Part shown: positions 34,736 to 41,866 of the stretch, in pieces
How positions within the stretch are numbered: the stretch's first letter is position 1
Layout of the letters: every line of letters starts with the position of its first letter
Assembly (NCBI GenBank): GCA_002411515.1
Contig: DHTF01000039.1
Location: 12,317-68,574 of the forward strand
Source: Proteiniphilum sp. UBA5267
Lineage (GTDB): Bacteria; Bacteroidota; Bacteroidia; Bacteroidales; Dysgonomonadaceae
DNA length: 56,258 nucleotides
Direction: 5' to 3'
Position numbers and translations under genes: made by a program
The notes under the pieces: model-generated
Databases searched by the model: none
What the model was told of the DNA's origin: nothing
The model's input: only the letters and a program-made list of their open reading frames with translations

Positions 34736-35679
34736 GGAGAGATATCGAAAGAGGAGAGCCTCTTGCGAACCTCGTCCGGGGTGTACTTCACTCCTTTGAG
34801 CAACTGCTGCACCGCGGTGAGGTCGCTCCTCACCCCGAAGAAAGTACCGTAAAAAGTGATATCCTCAATCACTCCTTTTTTCGTATCGATAAACACCTGC
34901 GTCTTGCCTGCGGGATATCGCCGTTCGCGCACAATCTCGGCAACCGGGTTTGTTCCAAAGTTCCAGTTCCAGTTGCCAAACTTCGTCTGTCTTCTTCTTT
35001 CAATGGCCTGCAGTTCCTCCTCATTGAAGTGATACGCCTGCATCTCGGGATATTTCCGCTTCATATGCTCCAGTATCCTGTCGGCAAATTGTGTCACCGT
35101 AATCTTCTCAGGGAGATTGGGCAGGATGTTGTCGACGCGGCTGCGCACCGACTTAACCCCTTTGGCTTCCACTACCTCGGTCGACGTTTCCAACGCTTTT
35201 GAGAGGACCGTCAGGTCCACATCAAACAGAATACACCCATGGTGCATCACCCTGCCGTCGAGATAGGCCTGCGCGTTGCCACTGATCTTTTTACCCTGGA
35301 TGGTGATGTCGTTCCGCCCCGAAAACTCAGCCTCCACCCCCAGCTCCTGCAGCGTTTGAATCACCGGCTCGGAGAAGGCTTTAAAATCGAAACTTCTGCT
35401 GTCACGATCCTCGTTGGAGATGATCGTATAGTTCAGGTTGTTGAGGTCGTGATAAACAGCACCCCCTCCCGAGATGCGGCGCACCACGTGGATTCCGTTC
35501 TCCTGCACATACTTTTCATTGATCTCCGCATGGGTATTCTGATTTTTACCCACAATGATGGAGGGTTCGTTGATCCACAGAATAAAAACCTTATCGAACT
35601 GTGTCATCTGTTTAAAGCAGTACTCCTCGAGCGCGATGTTAAAGTCGGGTTTATTGGATTGATTGACGATGTATATCAT
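34684..35679 (-). CDS. lplA: Lipoate-protein ligase A
   Basis: Activates free lipoate with ATP and attaches it to the lysine of lipoyl domains. It has 331 residues. Family motifs are RRISGGGAVYHD (lipoyl-AMP binding), GKKISGNAQ and MHHGCILFDVD, with a C-terminal accessory domain from ~250, so this is the long, self-sufficient type. A consensus -7 box (TACCTTTG on the minus strand, 35715-35708) lies 29 bases upstream. The neighbouring dehydrogenase complex contains a lipoyl domain on its E3 subunit, the probable client. Its 3' end overlaps pnuT by 52 bases in antisense. Confidence 0.95.
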   Translation of the reverse strand: MIYIVNQSNKPDFNIALEEYCFKQMTQFDKVFILWINEPSIIVGKNQNTHAEINEKYVQENGIHVVRRISGGGAVYHDLNNLNYTIISNEDRDSRSFDFKAFSEPVIQTLQELGVEAEFSGRNDITIQGKKISGNAQAYLDGRVMHHGCILFDVDLTVLSKALETSTEVVEAKGVKSVRSRVDNILPNLPEKITVTQFADRILEHMKRKYPEMQAYHFNEEELQAIERRRQTKFGNWNWNFGTNPVAEIVRERRYPAGKTQVFIDTKKGVIEDITFYGTFFGVRSDLTAVQQLLKGVKYTPDEVRKRLSSFDISPYFAGFSIDELTDAIVG

Positions 35680-35841
35680 TGTACCTTCTTAAAAAAATTA
35701 ATCCGTGCAAAGGTAAAAAAAGAAGATCAATTCCGGCCATTGTGAGCCTGAACCGATCCCCTTAAAATTTCAAGTCTATGTTTCTTCTGCAGTTCCTCTA
35801 TTGTTTGCTATGAAGGCGGAGTCATTTTGATATTTTGCAGA

Positions 35842-35931
35842 GACCCATTGCGAACAATGAGCGTAAAAAAGAGTATCTGTCCGAATCGAAGCAAGTACTA
35901 CTCTTTTAGTTCATGTGAGCAACAATGGGTC
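35842..35931. other. Nested inverted-repeat element (structured RNA or small mobile-element remnant)
   Basis: An outer stem, GACCCATTG (35842-35850) with CAATGGGTC (35923-35931), encloses an inner stem, AAAAGAGTA (35867-35875) with TACTCTTTT (35899-35907). Both are perfect 9-bp helices separated by 16- and 15-base internal segments, within which GAAC/GTTC can also pair. On the minus strand the inner stem runs into TTTTTT and could act as a terminator for the dehydrogenase operon; the outer stem does not fit that role. The rest of the 306-base gap shows only the lplA -7 box. Confidence 0.55.
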
Positions 35932-35985
35932 AAAAAATTCCAACAGGCAACGATTTAATTGCAAACAAAGAACTTATGTCTGATA

Positions 35986-37701
35986 TTATTTCTTTTTCTT
36001 CGGAATAATATGCACTGCCTCACCAAGCACATCGGCAAAAGCCTCGAAGATCGCCTCCGAGTAGGTGGGATGACCATAGATGGTGTTCACCACCTCCTCC
36101 ACGGTAATCTCCATCTCCATGATCAGTGAGGCCTGGGTGATGAGCTCTGCTGCCGACGGTCCCAGGATATGCACACCCAGCACCTCGCCGTAGCGGTTGT
36201 CGGCGATCACCTTCACAAAACCTTCTGCCTCGCTCGATGCCAAAGCACGCCCATTTGCACTGAAGTTAAAACGTCCGATGCGGATATCGTCGCCATACTT
36301 CTCCCGTGCCTGCGCTTCAGTCAGTCCGACCATGGCCACCTCGGGCAGGGTGTAGACCACCGATGGAGCAGAGAGCAGCTTCACGTGACGATGATTGCCT
36401 TTCACGGCATTATCTGCCGCCACCTCACCCATGCGGAAAGCTACGTGTGCCAGCATCTTGATCCCGTTGATGTCACCTGGAGCATAAATGCCCTTCACGC
36501 TGGTCTCCATGTACTGATCTACCTTTATTCTGCCTCTTTCGGTCTCGAACTTCACCTCGCCCAATGCTTCCAGATCGGGTACACGACCGATTGCCAGCAG
36601 TGCCTTGTCGGCAATGACAGACTCCTTGCCTTCAATCTTAATCTCCAGTTTATCTCCCTTGTCAACCACTTCGGTCACCTTTGCCGATGTGACCACCTCA
36701 ATTCCTTTCTTTTTGATTAAACGGGTTAGCTCATCGGTCACGTCTTGGTCGAACATGGAAACAATGTGATCCATCATCTCCACGATAATCACCTTCGAAC
36801 CAAGCCCCGCAAAGGAGAGACCCATTTCGGCGCCAATTACGCCACCTCCCAGCACCACCATGGTTTCCGGAACTTCTTTGATGTCGAGCAGGTCGTCACT
36901 GGTCAGTACCTTGTCGTTTTGGATACCCGGGATGTTGATCATAAATACCTTGGAGCCACCGGCGAGAATAATCTTATCGGCCTTGATGATCTTTGTGCCA
37001 TCCACGACCACATCTTTGTTCTTGTTGATCTTTCCAAATCCTTTGTAGATATCCACACCGTTTGATTTCAGCAGAGCCTCCACGCCGCTAGTCAGTTTTT
37101 TCACCACGCCGTTTTTGAATGCCACCACTTTCTCCATGTCGATCTTGATCTCGGGGTTCCCGATGATGATTCCTCTGGATGCAGCATGCTTGATATGTTC
37201 TACTATTTCCACGTTCTTCAGATAAGCTTTTGAAGGAATACAACCTACGTTGAGGCAGGTACCTCCGAAAACACCTTTCTCCACGATGGCCACCTTGGCA
37301 CCAAGCTGAGCAGCCCTGATGGCAGCCACATAACCTGCCGGACCTCCTCCGATGACCGCCACATGGTAACTGTCTTCAAGGCGGATCATCCGTTTATCCT
37401 CTTCACTTTCTTCCTCGCCCGTATCTTCAAACTCTTCGGGCATCAAAGTGTCGATCGATTCATTTTCATTTCCTATATAACCAATGACGGTCGTAACCGG
37501 CACGGTTTCATCGTCGTGATGGACAATTTTCAGCAAAACTCCCGAAGCCTCTGCTTCAATCTCCATGCTGGTCTTATCGGTCATAATCTCCAGGATAACC
37601 TCGCCTTCCTTCACCGGATCACCCTCTTTTTTCAACCATTTCACAATTTGCCCTTCGGTCATGTCGATACCTGCTTTGGGCATGATTATTTCAAAAGCCA
37701 T
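35986..37701 (-). CDS. lpdA: Dihydrolipoyl dehydrogenase (E3) with N-terminal lipoyl domain
   Basis: Reoxidises dihydrolipoyl groups with NAD+. It has 571 residues instead of the usual ~470. Residues 1-78 are a complete lipoyl domain whose modified Lys is K43 in MTDKTSMEIEAE, followed by an acidic linker (~85-103). The flavoprotein then has VAVIGGGPAG, the redox-active disulfide in GGTCLNVGCIPSK (C149, C154), VVLGGGVIGAEMG for NAD, and the dimerisation domain ending in HPTYSEAIFEAF with the active-site His. This is the only lipoyl domain in the operon, because the E2 gene lacks one. It is last gene of the E1alpha, E1beta, E2, E3 run, 132 bases after E2. Confidence 0.95.
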   Translation of the reverse strand: MAFEIIMPKAGIDMTEGQIVKWLKKEGDPVKEGEVILEIMTDKTSMEIEAEASGVLLKIVHHDDETVPVTTVIGYIGNENESIDTLMPEEFEDTGEEESEEDKRMIRLEDSYHVAVIGGGPAGYVAAIRAAQLGAKVAIVEKGVFGGTCLNVGCIPSKAYLKNVEIVEHIKHAASRGIIIGNPEIKIDMEKVVAFKNGVVKKLTSGVEALLKSNGVDIYKGFGKINKNKDVVVDGTKIIKADKIILAGGSKVFMINIPGIQNDKVLTSDDLLDIKEVPETMVVLGGGVIGAEMGLSFAGLGSKVIIVEMMDHIVSMFDQDVTDELTRLIKKKGIEVVTSAKVTEVVDKGDKLEIKIEGKESVIADKALLAIGRVPDLEALGEVKFETERGRIKVDQYMETSVKGIYAPGDINGIKMLAHVAFRMGEVAADNAVKGNHRHVKLLSAPSVVYTLPEVAMVGLTEAQAREKYGDDIRIGRFNFSANGRALASSEAEGFVKVIADNRYGEVLGVHILGPSAAELITQASLIMEMEITVEEVVNTIYGHPTYSEAIFEAFADVLGEAVHIIPKKKK

Positions 37702-37773
37702 ATCTTTTTGTTTCTATTTTTTTAAGTTTTTAGCGGTCTGTTTTAGCGGTCAGCTTTCAGCTCTATTTATTAT

Positions 37774-37835
37774 CACATTGGCTCATTGGCACATTAGCTC
37801 ATTGGCACATTGGCTTATTGGCACATTGGCTCATT
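37774..37835. repeat. Tandem repeat, 16-base unit, 3.9 copies
   Basis: The units CACATTGGCTCATTGG, CACATTAGCTCATTGG, CACATTGGCTTATTGG and a final 14 bases run from 37774 to 37835. The array touches the stop codon of the E2 gene and fills half of the E2-E3 intergenic gap. Just beside it TTTTAGCGGTC also occurs twice (37724-37760 region). No coding role. Confidence 0.9.
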
Positions 37836-38943
37836 AAATAAACAGTGTCAATGGATCTTCCATGGCCGCTTTCAGATCGGTCATAAATTTCGCTCCCGTG
37901 AGTCCGTCAATCACCCGATGGTCGGCTGTGAGGCTCACCTTCATGATGGGACGGATCACAATTTGACCATCCCGGGGCACCGCCCGCTGCTGGGTGGAGG
38001 AGACACTCAGAATGGCCGAATTGGGCTGATTGATGATGGCAGTGAACTCATCCACGCCATACATCCCCAGGTTGCTGATGGTAAAGGTACTTCCCGCTTG
38101 TTCGTCCGGCAGCAGCTTCTTCGCGAAGGTTCGCTCGGTGAGGTCCTTCATGGCCACCACGAACTCGCTCAGCGACATTTTGTCGGCTCCCTTTACTACC
38201 GGCACCAACAATCCCTCATCCAGACCCACCGCCATACCCAGGTTCACATAGTTGTGAAAGGTGATCTCGGTAGCATCCTTGTTCAGGCTCGCGTTGATAT
38301 ATTTATGTTTCGGCAAGGTCTTGATCACGGCCATCGAAATCAGGTCGGTCACCGTCACCTTCTTTCCGGTCTTCTCCATGATAGGAGCAAGTAGTCGCTT
38401 GCGCAGTGCAAGCAACTCGGTCATGTCGATCTCCCAGGTTTGTATAAAGGTAGGCGCACCAAAGAAGCTTTCCGACATGCGCTTGGATATAATCTTGCGC
38501 ATCTGCGTCATTGGCACCGTTTCGGAATCACCTGCAGCTGCCGGTTCCTGCACCGGCTCCGGTGTCTTCACAGAAGCTGCAGCCGGTCTGTCTGGAGCTG
38601 CTTTCGCAACCTGCGGTGATGGAGACACCATATGATAGCCGTAATCATCGAGCATAAAACGCGACTTGATTTCCTGATCATCTATCAGCTGTAGCACATC
38701 ATCCTTCATGATCTTGTTGCGATAGCCTGTTCCGACCACCCCTTTCAGATCGATTTGGTGTAGATCGGCAATGCGTTGTGCAAGCGGAGAAATATGGGTT
38801 TTATCTTCATAATTGAAGCCGGCGACATCATCCTTCTGGATGCGTCCCTTGTAACCGGTGCCGATCACACTCAGCAGATCCACACCCAGTCGTCTCGCCA
38901 GTGTTCTTGCTGCGGGCGTTGCCCTCAACTTTCTATCTTCCAT
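37834..38943 (-). CDS. 2-oxoacid/acetoin dehydrogenase E2 acyltransferase with two PSBDs and no lipoyl domain
   Basis: Core acyltransferase of 369 residues. It starts directly with a peripheral-subunit-binding domain (RATPAARTLARRLGVDL...KGRIQKDDV, residues ~7-41). A second such domain follows (ISPLAQRIADLHQIDL...KIMKDDV, ~51-85), then a Pro/Ala linker and the CAT catalytic domain (~140-369) with the active-site DHRVIDG at 341-347. Normal E2 proteins begin with one to three lipoyl domains, and none is present. Swinging-arm function must come from the lipoyl domain on E3. The start ATG at 38943 is 11 bases after E1beta. Substrate (pyruvate, acetoin or a branched 2-oxoacid) cannot be fixed from sequence. 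Confidence 0.93.
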   Translation of the reverse strand: MEDRKLRATPAARTLARRLGVDLLSVIGTGYKGRIQKDDVAGFNYEDKTHISPLAQRIADLHQIDLKGVVGTGYRNKIMKDDVLQLIDDQEIKSRFMLDDYGYHMVSPSPQVAKAAPDRPAAASVKTPEPVQEPAAAGDSETVPMTQMRKIISKRMSESFFGAPTFIQTWEIDMTELLALRKRLLAPIMEKTGKKVTVTDLISMAVIKTLPKHKYINASLNKDATEITFHNYVNLGMAVGLDEGLLVPVVKGADKMSLSEFVVAMKDLTERTFAKKLLPDEQAGSTFTISNLGMYGVDEFTAIINQPNSAILSVSSTQQRAVPRDGQIVIRPIMKVSLTADHRVIDGLTGAKFMTDLKAAMEDPLTLFI

Positions 38944-38954
38944 TCGCTCAGTTT

Positions 38955-39956
38955 TTATCGGTTATTGACTAATCTGAGGATATATTTCCGGATGCGTTCC
39001 ACACTCGGGATCATGGCTGTCTCCAGCGTTTGGTTGTATGGGATGGGCACATCTTCTCCGGCTAGCCGCAGTATCCGGCCATCGAGATAGTCGAATGCTT
39101 CGCTCTCAGCAATGACAGCTGCCACCTCGCCAATGAAACCGCTCGTTTTGTGGGCATCGTTGACCAAAAGCACTTTGCCGGTTTTCTTCACCGACTGAAT
39201 CACGGTATCCTTATCCAGCGGCGCAAGCGTTCTCAAATCCACCACTTCCACCTCCACACCTTCGGCTTCATGTACCTCTTCGGCTGCCTTCATCACACGT
39301 TCCAGCATACGTCCGTAGGTGACCACCGTCACATCTTTTCCTTCTCTTTTGATATCCGCCTTACCAATGGGCAGTACGAAGTCGGGATCAAGAGGCACCT
39401 CCCCCTTCATGTTATACTGGGCTTTGTACTCAAGGAAGATAACCGGATTGTTATCCCGGATGGCCGCTTTGAGCAATCCCTTCACGTCGGCAGGTGTGCC
39501 CGGGGCAATTACCTTCAACCCGGGGATATGGGTAAACCAGGCTTCGAGCGACTGAGAGTGCTGGGCAGCAGAGCCCACGCCACCTCCAGCAGCAGCACGG
39601 AACACGACCGGTATCTGGCCCTTTCCGCCGAACATGTATCTTGTTTTGGCTGCCTGATTCACAATATTGTCCATCATATAGACGATGAAATCCATAAAGG
39701 TAACATCCACAATGGGGCGAAGGCCTGTCATGGCAGCACCAATTGCTGCTCCCGAGATGGCGTTCTCCGAGATGGGCGTATCGCGTACCCGTTCTTTGCC
39801 AAACTCCTCCAGCATACCCACGGATGTGCCAAAGTCGCCACCAAAAATACCCACATCTTCTCCCATCAGGAACACGTTCTCATCCCGCCGCATCTCTTCC
39901 GACATTGCCATGATGATGGCATCACGCACCGATATTAATTTTGTTTCTTTTTCCAT
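38955..39956 (-). CDS. 2-oxoacid/acetoin dehydrogenase E1 component, beta subunit
   Basis: Half of the TPP-dependent decarboxylase, forming an alpha2beta2 heterotetramer with the upstream gene product. It has 333 residues: a pyrimidine-binding transketolase domain (FLMGEDVGIFGGDFGTS, with the catalytic Glu region VRDTPISENAISGAAIGAAM) and a C-terminal domain with VEVVDLRTLAPLDKDTV. Similarity to acetoin dehydrogenase AcoB and to pyruvate dehydrogenase beta is comparable by eye. It lies 81 bases after E1alpha and 11 before E2. Confidence 0.94.
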   Translation of the reverse strand: MEKETKLISVRDAIIMAMSEEMRRDENVFLMGEDVGIFGGDFGTSVGMLEEFGKERVRDTPISENAISGAAIGAAMTGLRPIVDVTFMDFIVYMMDNIVNQAAKTRYMFGGKGQIPVVFRAAAGGGVGSAAQHSQSLEAWFTHIPGLKVIAPGTPADVKGLLKAAIRDNNPVIFLEYKAQYNMKGEVPLDPDFVLPIGKADIKREGKDVTVVTYGRMLERVMKAAEEVHEAEGVEVEVVDLRTLAPLDKDTVIQSVKKTGKVLLVNDAHKTSGFIGEVAAVIAESEAFDYLDGRILRLAGEDVPIPYNQTLETAMIPSVERIRKYILRLVNNR

Positions 39957-40037
39957 CTAACTATTTCTGAGCTGTTTTAAATTCTTTGAGACCCTTTCCG
40001 GATCATTCTTTCTGTTTTTTGAATTTACACTGTGTGG

Positions 40038-41033
40038 TCAGGGTGCAAAAATATCCTCAAAAGCCGACTCCAGTGTGGGCTCGGGGCTGCTTAAAGCAAA
40101 CTTAACCGATTCCTCCACGGCATCTTCCGAGGCTTTCTCTACAGCTTCAATTTCTTCCTTTGTAGCCAGTTTATTATCCAATAGATATTGCTCGAAACGG
40201 GGTATCGGATCCTTCTTCTTCCACTCATCTACTTCCTCCTTGGTACGATATTTACCCGGATCGGAAGTGGAATGCCCCAGATAACGATAGGTAATGGACT
40301 CTACCAATACAGGTCCGTTGCCCTCCCGCACATATTGCACGATCTCCTTAAACTTATCATATACCGCCATCAGGTCGTTCCCATCTTCAATAAAATGTCC
40401 CGGAATGCCGTAGGAAGCTGCACGTCGATAGTTGTAATCGATGTTAATCACGCTGCTGATGGGTGTGCTGATACCATACATGTTGTTGATGGAGTAAAAA
40501 ATTACCGGAAGTTTCCAGACCGACGCCAGGTTCAGGGTTTCATGAAAGGTACCCTCATTGACAGCTCCATCGCCGAAGAAGCAAACAACAATCTTGCCTG
40601 TTTTCTTTATTTTTTGGGTGAGTGCAGCACCAATAGCCATACCCATGCCACCGCCCACAATGCCATTGGCTCCAAGGTTACCCCCGCCGAGGTCGGCAAT
40701 GTGCATCGACCCCCCTTTGCCTTTGCAGGTTCCGGTTGCTTTACCCATAATTTCGGCCATCATCTCGTTGAGGTCGATTCCCAGCGCAATACTCTGACCA
40801 TGACCCCTGTGATTGGACGTGATCAGGTCGACTCCTTTCTCCAGTGCGGCAACAGCTCCCACATTGGCAGCTTCCTCGCCGATCGAGAAATGGGTCATAC
40901 CAGGCACTACACCCCTTTTAACCAGACGGTTTACCTTGTTATCGAAATTACGGATATCAAGCATAGCCCGATACATCTCCAGTAATTTTTCATTGGAAAT
41001 ATCCGTCACTTTTTTTGAATTTGTTTTCGCCAT
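40038..41033 (-). CDS. 2-oxoacid/acetoin dehydrogenase E1 component, alpha subunit
   Basis: TPP-diphosphate-binding subunit of E1, 331 residues. The TPP motif begins FFGDGAVNEGTFHETLNLA and ends at NNMYGIST. The segment GKATGTCKGKGGSMHIADL followed by NLGANGIVGGGMGMAIG resembles AcoA of acetoin dehydrogenases, which supports but does not prove acetoin as a substrate; pyruvate is the main alternative. It is first gene of the operon. The 344-base gap upstream is shared divergently with the Rrf2 regulator of NO defence, and I found no clean -7 box on this side. Confidence 0.93.
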   Translation of the reverse strand: MAKTNSKKVTDISNEKLLEMYRAMLDIRNFDNKVNRLVKRGVVPGMTHFSIGEEAANVGAVAALEKGVDLITSNHRGHGQSIALGIDLNEMMAEIMGKATGTCKGKGGSMHIADLGGGNLGANGIVGGGMGMAIGAALTQKIKKTGKIVVCFFGDGAVNEGTFHETLNLASVWKLPVIFYSINNMYGISTPISSVINIDYNYRRAASYGIPGHFIEDGNDLMAVYDKFKEIVQYVREGNGPVLVESITYRYLGHSTSDPGKYRTKEEVDEWKKKDPIPRFEQYLLDNKLATKEEIEAVEKASEDAVEESVKFALSSPEPTLESAFEDIFAP

Positions 41034-41193
41034 AGCAACTTCCTTAATCTATATTCTTTGGATGTTTTTTTATTAAATTAGAATGAATCTACTTAACAAC
41101 AGTTGTTGGAAGCGATTGTTTGAAGCAGATTAAAATTTAAGCTTTATTAATATTTTACCCGAAATAGCAAGAAGCAATTATTTCAACTACTTA

Positions 41194-41243
41194 TCAGACA
41201 AAAGGAAAGAATGTAATAAATAATTAAAGACTTTTTTGTCTGA
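41194..41243. promoter_or_regulatory. Inverted repeat overlapping the NO-operon promoter (candidate operator)
   Basis: TCAGACAAAA (41194-41203) and TTTTGTCTGA (41234-41243) are exact reverse complements with centres 40 bases (about four helical turns) apart. The right arm contains the -33 TTTG of the promoter. A smaller AGAC-T6-GTCT palindrome (41228-41241) overlaps the right arm. Autoregulation by the adjacent Rrf2 protein is the simplest reading. Confidence 0.6.
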
Positions 41244-41267
41244 AATAAAAAAATATACATATCTTTG
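41235..41267 (+). promoter_or_regulatory. Promoter of the Rrf2-norZ-RIC operon
   Basis: TTTG (41235-41238), a 21-base spacer and TATCTTTG (41260-41267), an exact match to the Bacteroidota consensus. The start is expected near 41274. The leader of about 100 bases holds an inverted repeat, GGGAACA (41293-41299) with TGTTCCC (41342-41348), enclosing GCAT/ATGC, which could fold in the mRNA. Confidence 0.85.
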
Positions 41268-41377
41268 TCACCATAACGCCCAAAAAAGTACAGGGAACAA
41301 GAGCGTCAGAGGAGCATTTTTCGCGTGATGCCCCCACCAAATGTTCCCGTAAAAAAAACAACGAAGAGAAAAAGAAG

Positions 41378-41812
41378 ATGTTTTCAAAAACCTGTGAATA
41401 CGGCATCAAAGCGGTGCTCTATATTGCCGGACAATCGCTCCGGAAAGTTCGCTCCAAGATGAGTGACATCGTGCAGCAGATTGGTTCACCCGAAGCATTT
41501 ACCGGAAAGGTACTGGGTACTTTATCCCGGCATGGTATCATTGACTCCTACACCGGTCCGCACGGAGGATTCGAAATCAGCCAGGAACGGCTTCATGTTA
41601 TCACCATTGCCGATATCGTGCGGGCAATTGAAGGAGATGATTTTTTTGAAGATTGTGTACTGGGGTTGGGGATATGTGATGAAGGACACCCCTGTCCCAT
41701 GCATCACGCGGTGGAACCCGTGCGGAGGGAGATGATGGATGTGTTGCAACAAGCCACCGTATATGAGCTTGCAATGGGATTAAAAAATGAAGTATCCCTA
41801 TTAATGCGGTAA
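41378..41812 (+). CDS. Rrf2-family Fe-S transcriptional regulator, NsrR-like
   Basis: DNA-binding regulator of 144 residues. The winged helix-turn-helix occupies ~1-65 (TCEYGIKAVLYIAGQS, FTGKVLGTLSRHGII, GPHGGFEIS). The cluster-binding cysteines are C93, C100 and C106, spaced C-x6-C-x5-C and close to the spacing in NO-sensing NsrR and in IscR. Directly upstream of NO reductase and an NO-damage repair protein, it is most likely a [4Fe-4S] or [2Fe-2S] NO sensor that represses this operon until NO destroys its cluster. NsrR rather than another Rrf2 subtype is inference from context. Confidence 0.9.
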   Translation: MFSKTCEYGIKAVLYIAGQSLRKVRSKMSDIVQQIGSPEAFTGKVLGTLSRHGIIDSYTGPHGGFEISQERLHVITIADIVRAIEGDDFFEDCVLGLGICDEGHPCPMHHAVEPVRREMMDVLQQATVYELAMGLKNEVSLLMR

Positions 41813-41866
41813 TTTTTTTGGATTAAATAAAAGCGACGATTTTTCACCTTTAAACAATGAAACGGT

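Noticed and set aside
37774..37835. 16-base repeats as a CRISPR array
   Set aside because: The copies abut with no spacers, are too short, and no cas gene is present.
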